Shown: positions 32,883 through 44,809, numbered from the stretch's first letter. The stretch is 64,000 nucleotides of DNA from Hermatobates lingyangjiaoensis (GCA_026182355.1 JAPFBL010000008.1:993501-1057500), one strand, 5' to 3'. Program-made: numbers and translations. The notes: a model not told the origin generated them from the letters alone.

Positions 32883-35015
32883 TCAGAGCGCAGGGTTAAG
32901 GCTGCTGCTCTGATTGGACCTCATGCTCGGCTCCAGGCTCCTGCTCGTCGGAATTACATACATGTCCTTGACCTGGAGGTTTATAGAGGGGTTCCTTTCC
33001 TTTATGTACAGGGCTTCCAATATTTGTAGCTTCTCCGCATTCTGTTCCGCCTGTATGATGGCAGTGCCCTGCACCAGCATCTCCCTCGTCAGCTGAGTGT
33101 TGTGTTTTTCCTGTGTATGTTTCTTGGGGGCTCCCGCAGTTAAATGAAGAGTTAGCCTCCTAGAGAGCTTAGTCGCAGTCATCCCAATGTACTTGGAAGG
33201 CAGGCTTTCACATTCACCTGTGGTGCAAGTATACTCGTACACTAGGTGACTGCGCTGAAGCTCCGGGGTATTCTTCTGAGGATTGTTTTTCAGCAGTAAG
33301 TTACTTGTTCTCTTGTTCTTGTAGTAAATTATCAGACTAATCCGGCTGCTTTCATCCTTGGGTGTTACGTAGGTGTGAACAATCTTTCGAATCGCCTTTT
33401 CGTCTTGCCTATATTCAGTGTTCATGTAGGCTTGGTAGTATAATTTTATAGTTTCCTTACTGGGGGTAATGTTATTGTCATTCTTGCTGTACCATTTATC
33501 CATCTCGTACTTAATAGACTGTTGGACTTGCTTGTTGGAATATCCGTTGTTGATTAGAACTTGAGTCACCCTTTCCAACTCTTCATTTACTGCTCCCCAA
33601 TCACTACTATGCGTTAGTGCTCTTCTGACGTAGGCAGAGATAGTGGAGCGCTTATACCTCTCGGGACATTCACTAAGGCCATTGAGGCAAAGCCCAGGGT
33701 TGGTGACCTTAGTGTAGACCTTTGTTGAGAACTCCTCTTTTACTTGGTTAACAAGGACGTCTAAGAATGGAAGCTGGCCGTCTGCACCGTGCTCGACGGT
33801 GAAATTTAATGCAGACGATTCTTCAAAGGCTTTTTTAAGGGCCGCAACTTCCTCTTCTTCTTTAGTTAAGATAAAGATTATCGAATATTGGTTTGGTTTT
33901 TTTTTTTAGAAATCTTCCCTCTTATCATATGAAAAGTTCAAAAACCCAAGGGCACCCCATCAACTCCTCAATCCGGTAAAGGCCTCTAGGAAAAGGGGTT
34001 CTTTAGGCAGATTCCGCGGTTTTGGGTCTTTTGGTTTCCTTTGGTTTTCTTTCAGGATTTCTTTGGATGTCTGGAGGCCTGTGGGCCATTTTAAAAAGGA
34101 TAGCCTGGGAGTTATGCCTTTAGAGGCCTTAGAAGGTTGGAAGTTTGAAGTAAACAAACCTTAGGGAGAGGGAACAAATTCTTTGCGGCCGGAAGGTGGT
34201 TGGATTGGTATTGGGATGAAGGGCTGTGGAAAACCGCTTTTCTTACATTTCCAAACAATCCCAACCAAAATGACCAATCAACTTTTCTTACCTTTGCTTT
34301 ACCCTTAATCCCTTATTCTCTTTTTTTATTCTTACCTTTCTTTGTTACCTTAAATTTGTTTTGTTAATTTGGTTATTTAGGTTTATCTCCTTGCGGCTTT
34401 GATACGTGTTTGTCCGCTTTTGATTACGGTTCGGGCTTGTTTAAACTTAACCCTTGGTGCCTTTTTTTAAACCTTCTCCTGGTGTTCCTCTTAAATCCTT
34501 CCCTTTCCTATTTTCCTTTCCCTTAAACCTTAATTTTTCAGTTTCCTAACAAAATTTACCACGGTTTTTAAATTTAAAGGGGAGGTTTAGAAAAATCAAT
34601 TAAGGCCCAAGTTTTTTCTTTTTTAGGTTTCGTTGAGGTTTTGGCCTTCGGTGGGCAGGGTTTCGCGACCCTGTTCGTCTCTTTGTGTATTTAGTTCTGT
34701 GCCGTTTTGGTATTTAATTAGCTGGCAAACGGTTTTATCTTTTCAATTTAGGGTGAATTATTTGCCTTAATTTACGGGTGAAAAGGCCTTTTTTATTTTA
34801 ATGCCTGAACCGCCTCCTTCTTTCTAATTTTTTAGATCGGTGCGCCCGTCTTTTTTATATTGAAATTGGCAGCAGCTTCTTCCAAACATATTTTTAAAAT
34901 TTGCCACTTCGCATCCTCTTTGCTGGTGGCCCGATCTTCGGGGACTTTCTTCCTTATTCCACAGCTTGCCTAGGAACATTTCAATTTCAGAGCTTTGCCT
35001 AGGAACATTTATCTT
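32883..35015 (-). pseudogene. PLE-B copy a (RT/GIY-YIG), corrupted 5' two-thirds
   Basis: The C-terminal 231 residues (32883-33578) are open and intact: the RT thumb side, then GIY-YIG with VYEYTC...SKYIG and the LEALYI glutamate. The RT core continues upstream to about 33878 (QLPFLDV, KEEEEVAALKKAF). From 33878 to the expected start near 35015 the sequence is still recognisable but riddled with substitutions, lost bases and inflated homopolymers, and no frame survives. The onset is abrupt and not at an element boundary, which suggests consensus error rather than decay. It is followed by the terminal repeat at 32619-32882. Confidence 0.75.
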
Positions 35016-35069
35016 CAGGTGACTTTTGGAAACATTAAAGCCAATAGGTTGCTAATTGAACCTCAAGGC

Positions 35070-37370
35070 CGGGTTAAGGCTCTGCTCGTTGGATCATCTG
35101 GTCCGGCCCTGGGGTTAAAAGTCCTTCCTATTTTAAGGGGTTCCTTTTTTTGTAAGGGCTTCCCAAATTTGTCCTGATTCGTTTCCCCTGAAGGGTCCCG
35201 CACCAGCTTTTCGTGATGTTTTTTTTCCTTGGAGTTTTTGGGGGTCCCCAGAAAGGAAAGTTAGCCTCCAAGGACTTGGCAGCTCCCAAGTTTGGAAGAC
35301 TTTCACATTACCTGGGTGAAGTTCCGTAACCTGGGATGGTAAGCTGGGGTATTTTCTTTGTTTTTGAGTAATTACTTTTCTCTTTTCTTGGTTTACAGTA
35401 ACCCTCTTTCATTTGGGTTTCGTTTGCAATTTTCAATGTTTTGCTTGTATATTATTTATGTCTTGGGTTAATTTTATGTTTCCTTCTGGGGGTAATTTAT
35501 TTCATTCTTCTTAATTTTCCTCTGTTTAAATAACGTTGGATTGCTTGTTTTCCTTTTATTAAACTTGGTCCCCTTTCCAACTTTCTTTATGCTCCCCTAC
35601 TAAGGTTAGTGCCTTCTACGTAGGCAGAGATAGTGGAGCGCTTATACCTCTCGGGACATTCACTAAGGCCATTGAGGCAAAGCCCAGGGTTGGTGACCTT
35701 AGTGTAGACCTTGTTGAGAACTCCTCTTTTACTTGGTTAACAAGGACGTCTAAGAATGGAAGCTGGCCGTCTGCACCGTGCTCGACGGTGAAATTTAATG
35801 CAGACGATTCTTCAAAGGCTTTTTTAAGGGCCGCAACTTCCTCTTCTTCTTTAGTTAAGATAAAGATGTCATCGATATATCTGGCATATATGGTCGGTTT
35901 TTCTGTTTAGAAATACTTCCCTCTCTATGCATCCCATGAAGAAGTTGGCAAATAGTACCCTAAGGGGACCCATGGCAACTCCATCAATCTGCTGGTACAT
36001 AGTGCCATCAGGTGAGAGAAAAGGGGCTTCTTTAGTGCAGATCTCCAGCAGAGTTTTCAGGGCTGCTTTTGGTATATCACATTTTGGTTGTTCGTTCTCA
36101 GGATAAACTTCTTTCAGGATGTACTGGATGGTCCTGTCAACGGGCACATTTGTAAAAAGTGACTCCACGTCCAGTGAGGAGATTATGCCTTTGGAGTAGT
36201 GCCTTCGAAGGTCTAGGAAGTTTGCAGATGATGAAAGGCTAAATTCCTTAGGGACGTAGGGAGACAGCAATTCATTAATGCGCTTTGCGAAGACGGTAGG
36301 TTGGAGTTGGTATCTGGCTGATGATAGGGCGTAGTGGAAAACCAGGCTTGTGTGACTTGACATTTCCATAACAGTATCCCAATCCAAAATCACCGACCAA
36401 TGGGGGCAACAGTTTTCTTCCACCTTTGCATTTACCTGCTTAATCACCTTATTCGTCTTTTTCTTGATATCTTCCACCGGGTTTCTTGTGATTACCTTAA
36501 ATTTGCTTTTGTCACTAAGTATTGAGTTGAGTTTAGTGTTATACTCCTCTGCGGCTATTAAGACGTAGCTTGCTGCTTTGTCCGCTCTTCTGATTACGAT
36601 GTTCGGGTCTTGCTTTAAGGACTTACCGCGTTGCGATGCCTTTGTTTTAACACGTTACTCCTGGTGTGTCCTCTTACAATCCTTGCCTCTCTCAGTAGTT
36701 CTTCCTTGATCCCTTCAAGTACCTTAACTTTTTCAGCTTTCGCTAGACTAAGAATAATATCCATCAGGTTTTCTATTTCCAACCTCTTACCGAACGTGGG
36801 AGGTTTGGAGAAAAAATGACAATTAAGGCCCAAGTTAAGAACTTCTTCTTCATCAGGGTCAGTGTTCTGTTCGTTAGGTTTATGAAGCCTTCAGGTGGAC
36901 AGGTTGTTTCAGCGACCCTCCGTTCAGTCTAACAAGTTTCCGCTGTATTCTAGCTTCTGTCGTCTCTTTGTGGTGTTGTATATTTAAGGTTGATCTGCTG
37001 GTCAACACGGTTCTTCAAGTCATTTTCAATATTTAGGGCTGACCATTGACGTTTGACCTCCTCCAGATGTTGACGGAGATGAATAATTTGGTCCTTTTTT
37101 ATTGTAACTGCCTCGCAACCAGCCTCCTTCTATACTCTAATGTGTCTTTAGAGTCGCGTGCTGCCCTGTCGTGAGTTTTTATATTAGAATACGTTGGCAG
37201 CAGTCTTCTCTCAAACATATGTTGTTAAAATTTGCAGCAGTTCTGCACTCACTAACTTTAAGCTGGTGGCCTCGATCCTTCGGGGATTTTTCTTTCTTCT
37301 GCTGCAGTTGCCACAGCATCTGTCCTAGAGACATCTTCAATATTACACGAGCTTTCGACCATAGGAACAT
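35070..37370 (-). pseudogene. PLE-B copy b, corrupted 3' part
   Basis: The start ATG is at 37368-37370 (MFLWSKARV). The coding region passes through the N-terminal coiled-coil-like part and into the RT, which is open over 202 residues at 35869-36477 (DVESLFTNVP, MYQQIDGVAM). Small indels break the frame, for example near 36640, 36960 and 37240. From about 35615 leftwards to the stop region near 35075 the sequence is badly corrupted, so the GIY-YIG domain is unreadable here. The damage boundary again lies mid-gene. Confidence 0.7.
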
Positions 37371-37443
37371 TGGTCATCTTCAGGTAGAGCATGCCTTGTA
37401 GTAAACAGCTTAAATGCCAATCAGGTTGACTAATTCGAACCAA

Positions 37444-39886
37444 TCAGAGCGCAGGGTTAAGGCTGCTGCTCTGATTGGACCTCATGCTCGGTCCAGGCTC
37501 CTGCTCGTCGGAATTACATACATGTCCTTGACCTGGAGTTTATAGAGGGTTCCTTTCCTTTATGTACAGGGCTTCCAATTTTGTAGCTTCTCCGCATTCT
37601 GTTCCGCCTGTATGATGGCAGTGCCCTGCACCAGCATTCCCTCGTCAGCTGAGTGTTGTGTTTTTCCTGTGTATGTTTCTTGGGGGCTCCCGCAGTTAAA
37701 TGAAGAGTTAGCCTCCTAGAGAGCTTAGTCGCAGTCATCCCAATGTACTTGGAAGGCAGGCTTTCACATTCACCTGTGGTGCAAGTATACTCGTACACTA
37801 GGTGACTGCGCTGAAGCTCCGGGGTATTCTTCTGAGGATTGTTTTTCAGCAGTAAGTTACTTGTTCTTTGTTCTTGTAGTAAATTATCAGACTAATCCGG
37901 CTGCTTTCATCCTTGGGTGTTACGTAGGTGTGAACAATCTTTCGAATCGCCTTTTCGTCTTGCCTATATTCAGTGTTCATGTGGCTTGGTAGTATAATTT
38001 ATAGTTCCTTACTGGGGTAATGTTATTGTCATTCTTGCTGTACCATTTATCATCTCGTACTTAATAGACTGTTGGACTTGGTTGGAATATCCGTTGTTGA
38101 TTAGAACTTGAGTCACCCTTTCAACTCTTCATTTACTGCTCCCAATCACTACTATGCGTTAGTGCTCTTCTGACGTAGCAGAGATAGTGGAGCGCTTATA
38201 CTCTCGGGACATTCACTAAGGCCATTGAGGCAAAGCCCAGGTTGGTGACCTTAGTGTAGACCTTTGTTGAGAACTCCTCTTTTACTTGGTTAACAAGGAC
38301 GTCTAAGAATGAAGCTGGCCGTCTGCACCGTGCTCGACGTGAAATTAATGCGACGATTCTTCAAAGGCTTTTTTAAGGGCGCAACTTCCTCTTCTTCTTT
38401 AGTTAAGATAAAGATGTCATCGATATATCTGGCATATATGGTCGGTTTTTTTGTTTAGAGAATACTTCTCTCTATGCATCCCATGAAGAAGTTGGAATAG
38501 TACCCCTAAGGGCGACCCCATGGCAACTCCATCAATCTGCTGGTAATAGTGCCATCAGGTGAGAGAAAAGGGGCTTCTTTAGTGCAGATCTCCAGCAGAG
38601 TTTTCAGGGCTGCTTTTGGTATATCACATTTGGTTGTTCGTTCTCAGGATAAACTTCTTTCAGGATGTACTGGATGGTCCTGTCAACGGGCACATTTGTA
38701 AAAAGTGACTCCACGTCCAGTGAGGAGATTATCCTTTGGGTTAGTGCCTTTCAGAGGTCTAGGAAGTTTGCAGATGATGAAGGCTAAATTCCTTAGGACG
38801 TAGGGAGACAGCAATTCATTAATGCGCTTTGCGAGACGGTAGGTTGAGTTGGTATCTGGCTGATGATAGGGCGTAGTGGAAAACCAGGCTTGTGTGACTT
38901 GACATTTCCATAACAGTATCCCAATCCAAAATCGACCAATGGGGGCAACAGTTTTCTTCCCACCTTTGCATTTACCTGCTTAATCACCTTATCGTCTTTT
39001 TCTTGATATCTTCCACCGGGTTTTGTGATTACCTTAAATTTGCTTTTGTCACTAAGTATTGAGTTGAGTTTAGTGTTATACTCCTCTGCGGCTATAAGAC
39101 GTAGCTTGCTGCTTTGTCGCTCTTCTGATTACGATGTTCGGGTCTTGCTTTAAGGACTTAACCGCGTTGCGATGCCTTTGTTTTAACACGTTACTCCTGT
39201 GTGTCCTCTTACAATCCTTGCCTCTCTCAGTAGTTCTTCTTGATCCCTTCAAGTACCTTAACTTTTCAGCTTTCGCTAGACTAAGAATATTATCCATCAG
39301 GTTTTTATTTCCAACCTCTTACCGAACGTGGGAGGTTGGAGAAAAAATGACAATTAAGGCCCAAGTTAAGAACTTCTTCTTCATCAGGGTCAGTGTTCTG
39401 TTCGTTAGGTTTATGAGCCTTCAGGGACAGGTTGTTTCAGCGACTCCGTCAGTCTAACGTTTCCGCTGTATTCTACTTCTGTCGTCTCTTTGTGGTGTTG
39501 TATATTAGTTGATCTGCTGGTCAACACGGTTCTTCAAGTCATTTTCAATATTTAGGGCTGACCATTGACGTTTGACCTCCTCCAGATGTTGACGGAGATG
39601 AATAATTTGGTCTTTTTTATTGTAACTGCCTCGCAACCAGCCTCCTTCTATACTCTAATGTTCTTTAGAGTCGCGTGCTGCCTGTGTGAGTTTTATATTA
39701 GAATACGTTGGCAGCAGGTCTTCTCTCAAACATATGTTGTTAAATTTGCAGCAGCTTCTGCACTCACTAACTTTAAGCTGGTGGCCTCGATCCTTCGGGC
39801 GATTTTTCTTTCTTCTGGCTGCAGTTGCCACAGCATCTGTCCTAGAGACATCTTCAATATTACACGAGCTTTCGACATAGGAACAT
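37444..39886 (-). pseudogene. PLE-B copy c, many single-base deletions
   Basis: It runs from the ATG near 39884-39886 to the stop at 37444-37446 and covers the whole gene. Compared with copies d and e it has dozens of isolated one-base losses, mostly in runs (GGG to GG, CC to C), so only short pieces are open, for example 94 residues of GIY-YIG at 37514-37798. Large rearrangements are absent. That pattern is typical of uncorrected long-read consensus. The true copy could be intact. Confidence 0.75.
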
Positions 39887-39956
39887 TGGTCATCTTCAGT
39901 AGCATGCCTTGTAGTAAACAGCTTAAATGCCAATCAGGTTGACTAATTCGAACCAA

Positions 39957-42456
39957 TCAGAGCGCAGGGTTAAGGCTGCTGCTCTGATTGGACCTCATGC
40001 TCGGTCCAGGCTCCTGCTCGTCGGAATTACATAATGTCCTTGACCTGGGGTTTTAGAGGGGTTCCTTTCCTTTATGTACAGGGCTTCCAATATTTGTAGC
40101 TTCTCCGCATCTGTTCGCCTGTATGATGGCAGTGCCCTGCACCAGCATCTCCCTCGTCAGCTGAGTGTTGTGTTTTCCTGTGTATGTTTCTTGGGGGCTC
40201 CCGCAGTTAAATGAAGAGTTAGCCTCCTAGAGAGCTTAGTCGCAGTCATCCAATGTACTTGGAAGGCAGGCTTTCACATTCACCTGTGGTGCAAGTATAC
40301 TCGTACACTAGGTGACTGCGCTGAAGCTCCGGGGTATTCTTCTGAGGATTGTTTTTCAGCAGTAGTTACTTGTTCTCTTGTTCTTGTAGTAAATTTCAGA
40401 CTAATCCGGCTGCTTTCATCCTTGGGTGTTACGTAGGTGTGAACAATCTTTGAATCGCCTTTTCGTCTTGCCTATATTCAGTGTTCATGTAGGCTTGGTA
40501 GTATAATTTTATAGTTTCCACTGGGGTAATGTTATTGTCATTCTTGCTGTACCATTTATCCATCTCGTACTTAATAGACTGTTGGACTTGCTTGTTGGAA
40601 TATCCGTTGTTGATTAGAACTTGAGTCACCCTTTCCAACTCTTCATTTACTGCTCCCCAATCACTACTATGCGTTAGTGCTCTTCTGACGTAGGCAGAGA
40701 TAGTGGAGCGCTTATACCTCTCGGGACATTCACTAAGGCCATTGAGGCAAAGCCCAGGGTTGGTGACCTTAGTGTAGACCTTTGTTGAGAACTCCTCTTT
40801 TACTTGGTTAACAAGGACGTCTAAGAATGGAAGCTGGCCGTCTGCACCGTGCTCGACGGTGAAATTTAATGCAGACGATTCTTCAAAGGCTTTTTTAAGG
40901 GCCGCAACTTCCTCTTCTTCTTTAGTTAAGATAAAGATGTCATCGATATATCTGGCATATATGGTCGGTTTTTTCTGTTTAGAGAATACTTCCCTCTCTA
41001 TGCATCCCATGAAGAAGTTGGCAAATAGTACCCCTAAGGGCGACCCCATGGCAACTCCATCAATCTGCTGGTACATAGTGCCATCAGGTGAGAGAAAAGG
41101 GGCTTCTTTAGTGCAGATCTCCAGCAGAGTTTTCAGGGCTGCTTTTGGTATATCACATTTTGGTTGTTCGTTCTCAGGATAAACTTCTTTCAGGATGTAC
41201 TGGATGGTCCTGTCAACGGGCACATTTGTAAAAAGTGACTCCACGTCCAGTGAGGAGATTATGCCTTTGGAGTTAGTGCCTTTCAGAAGGTCTAGGAAGT
41301 TTGCAGATGATGAAAGGCTAAATTCCTTAGGGACGTAGGGAGACAGCAATTCATTAATGCGCTTTGCGAGACGGTAGGTTGGAGTTGGTATCTGGCTGAT
41401 GATAGGGCGTAGTGGAAAACCAGGCTTGTGTGACTTGACATTTCCATAACAGTATCCCAATCCAAAATCACCGACCAATGGGGGCAACAGTTTTCTTCCC
41501 ACCTTTGCATTTACCTGCTTAATCACCTTATTCGTCTTTTTCTTGATATCTTCCACCGGGTTTCTTGTGATTACCTTAAATTTGCTTTTGTCACTAAGTA
41601 TTGAGTTGAGTTTAGTGTTATACTCCTCTGCGGCTATTAAGACGTAGCTTGCTGCTTTGTCCGCTCTTCTGATTACGATGTTCGGGTCTTGCTTTAAGGA
41701 CTTAACCGCGTTGCGATGCCTTTGTTTTAACACGTTACTCCTGGTGTGTCCTCTTACAATCCTTGCCTCTCTCAGTAGTTCTTCCTTGATCCCTTCAAGT
41801 ACCTTAACTTTTTCAGCTTTCGCTAGACTAAGAATATTATCCATCAGGTTTTCTATTTCCAACCTCTTACCGAACGTGGGAGGTTTGGAGAAAAAATGAC
41901 AATTAAGGCCCAAGTTAAGAACTTCTTCTTCATCAGGGGTCAGTGTTCTGTTCGTTAGGTTTATGAAGCCTTCAGGTGGGACAGGTTGTTTCAGCGACCC
42001 TCCGTTCAGTCTAACAAGTTTCCGCTGTATTCTAGCTTCTGTCGTCTCTTTGTGGTGTTGTATATTAAGGTTGATCTGCTGGTCAACACGGTTCTTCAAG
42101 TCATTTTCAATATTTAGGGCTGACCATTGACGTTTGACCTCCTCCAGATGTTGACGGAGATGAATAATTTGGTCCTTTTTTATTTGTAACTGCCTCGCAA
42201 CCAGCCTCCTTCTATACTCTAATGTGTCTTTAGAGTCGCGTGCTGCCCTGTCGTGAGTTTTTATATTAGAATACGTTGGCAGCAGGTCTTCTCTCAAACA
42301 TATGTTGTTAAAATTTGCAGCAGCTTCTGCACTCACTAACTTTAAGCTGGTGGCCTCGATCCTTCGGGCGATTTTTCTTTCTTCTGGCTGCAGTTGCCAC
42401 AGCATCTGTCCTAGAGACATCTTCAATATTACACGAGCTTTCGACCATAGGAACAT
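39957..42456 (-). CDS. PLE-B copy d, best N-terminus and RT; C-terminus frameshifted
   Basis: This is the most complete copy. From ATG 42454-42456 an open frame of 675 codons runs to 40429. Residues about 75-150 are charged and coiled-coil-like; 341-352 is KSHKPGFPLRPI; motif A Asp is 404 (SSLDVESLFTNVP); motif B is GVAMGSPLG at 467-475; the catalytic YIDD is 503-506; QLPFLDV is 541-547. All RT catalytic residues are present. A one-base loss near 40451 shifts the frame, and more losses follow down to the stop position at 39957-39959, so the GIY-YIG domain is out of frame. Without these losses the product would be about 850 residues, the usual Penelope size. The losses lie left of about 40540, within the error-dense stretch. 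Confidence 0.85.
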
Positions 42457-42525
42457 TGGTCATCTTCAGGTAGAGCATGCCTTGTAGTAAACAGCTTAAA
42501 TGCCAATCAGGTTGACTAATTCGAA

Positions 42526-42564
42526 CCAATCAGAGCGCAGGGTTAAGGCTGCTGCTCTGATTGG
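42526..42564. other. Hairpin spanning PLE-B stop codon
   Basis: CCAATCAGAGC pairs with GCTCTGATTGG (11 bp) with a 17-base loop. It includes the TGA stop of the minus-strand frame. The same hairpin is present at the 3' end of copies a, c, d and the inverted copy, so it is part of the element. Confidence 0.75.
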
Positions 42565-43915
42565 ACCTCATGCTCGGCTCCAGGCTCCTGCTCGTCGGAA
42601 TTACATACATGTCCTTGACCTGGAGGTTTATAGAGGGGTTCCTTTCCTTTATGTACAGGGCTTCCAATATTTGTAGCTTCTCCGCATTCTGTTCCGCCTG
42701 TATGATGGCAGTGCCCTGCACCAGCATCTCCCTCGTCAGCTGAGTGTTGTGTTTTTCCTGTGTATGTTTCTTGGGGGCTCCCGCAGTTAAATGAAGAGTT
42801 AGCCTCCTAGAGAGCTTAGTCGCAGTCATCCCAATGTACTTGGAAGGCAGGCTTTCACATTCACCTGTGGTGCAAGTATACTCGTACACTAGGTGACTGC
42901 GCTGAAGCTCCGGGGTATTCTTCTGAGGATTGTTTTTCAGCAGTAAGTTACTTGTTCTCTTGTTCTTGTAGTAAATTATCAGACTAATCCGGCTGCTTTC
43001 ATCCTTGGGTGTTACGTAGGTGTGAACAATCTTTCGAATCGCCTTTTCGTCTTGCCTATATTCAGTGTTCATGTAGGCTTGGTAGTATAATTTTATAGTT
43101 TCCTTACTGGGGGTAATGTTATTGTCATTCTTGCTGTACCATTTATCCATCTCGTACTTAATAGACTGTTGGACTTGCTTGTTGGAATATCCGTTGTTGA
43201 TTAGAACTTGAGTCACCCTTTCCAACTCTTCATTTACTGCTCCCCAATCACTACTATGCGTTAGTGCTCTTCTGACGTAGGCAGAGATAGTGGAGCGCTT
43301 ATACCTCTCGGGACATTCACTAAGGCCATTGAGGCAAAGCCCAGGGTTGGTGACCTTAGTGTAGACCTTTGTTGAGAACTCCTCTTTTACTTGGTTAACA
43401 AGGACGTCTAAGAATGGAAGCTGGCCGTCTGCACCGTGCTCGACGGTGAAATTTAATGCAGACGATTCTTCAAAGGCTTTTTTAAGGGCCGCAACTTCCT
43501 CTTCTTCTTTAGTTAAGATAAAGATGTCATCGATATATCTGGCATATATGGTCGGTTTTTTCTGTTTAGAGAATACTTCCCTCTCTATGCATCCCATGAA
43601 GAAGTTGGCAAATAGTACCCCTAAGGGCGACCCCATGGCAACTCCATCAATCTGCTGGTACATAGTGCCATCAGGTGAGAGAAAAGGGGCTTCTTTAGTG
43701 CAGATCTCCAGCAGAGTTTTCAGGGCTGCTTTTGGTATATCACATTTTGGTTGTTCGTTCTCAGGATAAACTTCTTTCAGGATGTACTGGATGGTCCTGT
43801 CAACGGGCACATTTGTAAAAAGTGACTCCACGTCCAGTGAGGAGATTATGCCTTTGGAGTTAGTGCCTTTCAGAAGGTCTAGGAAGTTTGCAGATGATGA
43901 AAGGCTAAATTCCAA
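42530..43915 (-). CDS. PLE-B copy e, RT plus intact GIY-YIG, N-truncated
   Basis: A frame of 489 codons is open to 43999, but the first about 30 residues come from the inverted neighbour; PLE-B protein starts at about residue 31 (FSLSSSANF). It contains motif A, motif B, YIDD and QLPFLDV as in copy d, then the complete GIY-YIG domain: VYEYTC at 371-376, YIG at 388-390, SRRLTLH at 397-403 and the catalytic-type Glu at 446 in LEALYI. The stop codon lies in a hairpin (42526-42564). About the first 380 residues of the element are lost at the inversion junction. Confidence 0.88.
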   Translation of the reverse strand: MEFSLSSSANFLDLLKGTNSKGIISSLDVESLFTNVPVDRTIQYILKEVYPENEQPKCDIPKAALKTLLEICTKEAPFLSPDGTMYQQIDGVAMGSPLGVLFANFFMGCIEREVFSKQKKPTIYARYIDDIFILTKEEEEVAALKKAFEESSALNFTVEHGADGQLPFLDVLVNQVKEEFSTKVYTKVTNPGLCLNGLSECPERYKRSTISAYVRRALTHSSDWGAVNEELERVTQVLINNGYSNKQVQQSIKYEMDKWYSKNDNNITPSKETIKLYYQAYMNTEYRQDEKAIRKIVHTYVTPKDESSRISLIIYYKNKRTSNLLLKNNPQKNTPELQRSHLVYEYTCTTGECESLPSKYIGMTATKLSRRLTLHLTAGAPKKHTQEKHNTQLTREMLVQGTAIIQAEQNAEKLQILEALYIKERNPSINLQVKDMYVIPTSRSLEPSMRSNQSSSLNPAL

Positions 43916-44585
43916 CAAGCAAGGATATTCCAACAAGCAAGTCCAACAGTCTATTAAGTACGAGATGGATAAATGGTACAGCAAGAATGACAATAACATT
44001 ACCCCCAGTAAGGAAACTATAAAATTATACTACCAAGCCTACATGAACACTGAATATAGGCAAGACGAAAAGGCGATTCGAAAGATTGTTCACACCTACG
44101 TAACACCCAAGGATGAAAGCAGCCGGATTAGTCTGATAATTTACTACAAGAACAAGAGAACAAGTAACTTACTGCTGAAAAACAATCCTCAAAAGAATAC
44201 CCCGGAGCTTCAGCGCAGTCACCTAGTGTACGAGTATACTTGCACCACAGGTGAATGTGAAAGCCTGCCTTCCAAGTACATTGGGATGACTGCGACTAAG
44301 CTCTCTAGGAGGCTAACTCTTCATTTAACTGCGGGAGCCCCCAAGAAACATACACAGGAAAAACACAACACTCAGCTGACGAGGGAGATGCTGGTGCAGG
44401 GCACTGCCATCATACAGGCGGAACAGAATGCGGAGAAGCTACAAATATTGGAAGCCCTGTACATAAAGGAAAGGAACCCCTCTATAAACCTCCAGGTCAA
44501 GGACATGTATGTAATTCCGACGAGCAGGAGCCTGGAGCCGAGCATGAGGTCCAATCAGAGCAGCAGCCTTAACCCTGCGCTCTGA
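43914..44585 (+). CDS. PLE-B inverted copy f, GIY-YIG part
   Basis: Plus-strand coding sequence from GYSNKQVQQSIKYEMDKW through the complete GIY-YIG domain to the SLNPAL stop at 44583-44585, identical in protein to copy e over this span. The open frame extends back to 43782 only because it reads through the antisense of copy e; those residues are not native. The RT is absent. The copy arose by inversion or fold-back at the array end. Confidence 0.85.
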   Translation, partial: NKQGYSNKQVQQSIKYEMDKWYSKNDNNITPSKETIKLYYQAYMNTEYRQDEKAIRKIVHTYVTPKDESSRISLIIYYKNKRTSNLLLKNNPQKNTPELQRSHLVYEYTCTTGECESLPSKYIGMTATKLSRRLTLHLTAGAPKKHTQEKHNTQLTREMLVQGTAIIQAEQNAEKLQILEALYIKERNPSINLQVKDMYVIPTSRSLEPSMRSNQSSSLNPAL

Positions 44586-44809
44586 TTGGTTCGAATTAGT
44601 CAACCTGATTGGCATTTAAGCTGTTTACTACAAGGCATGCTCTACCTGAAGATGACCAATGTTCCTATGGTCGAAAGCTCGTGTAATATTGAAGATGTCT
44701 CTAGGACAGATGCTGTGGCAACTGCAGCCAGAAGAAAGAAAAATCGCCCGAAGGATCGAGGCCACCAGCTTAAAGTTAGTGAGTGCAGAAGCTGCTGCAA
44801 ATTTTAACA
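44586..44809 (+). repeat. PLE-B terminal repeat (right end of array)
   Basis: Follows the stop of copy f and repeats the 5' start of the element (CTACCTGAAGATGACC, ATG at 44659). It is truncated at AAATTTTAACAA and enters (TA)n. It is the mirror of the left end but about 40 bp shorter. Confidence 0.8.
44642..44690 (+). other. Hammerhead-like core in PLE-B terminal repeat
   Basis: CTGAAGA, T, GACCA, a 9-base loop, TGGTC, GAAAGCTCG. The stem is a perfect 5 bp closed by the G-C pair usual for hammerhead stem II. The base between CTGAAGA and the stem is extra relative to the canonical ribozyme. The proposed start codon of the PLE protein lies in the loop. The same segment occurs at each copy start. 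Confidence 0.6.

Noticed and set aside
40859..43769. 107-residue plus-strand frames opposite the PLE-B RT
   Set aside because: Shadow frames opposite motif A to YIDD; repeated only because the element is repeated.
44642..44690. Calling the PLE-B motif a functional hammerhead ribozyme
   Set aside because: There is an extra base after CUGANGA, and stems I and III with a proper cleavage site could not be established by eye. Kept as hammerhead-like only.
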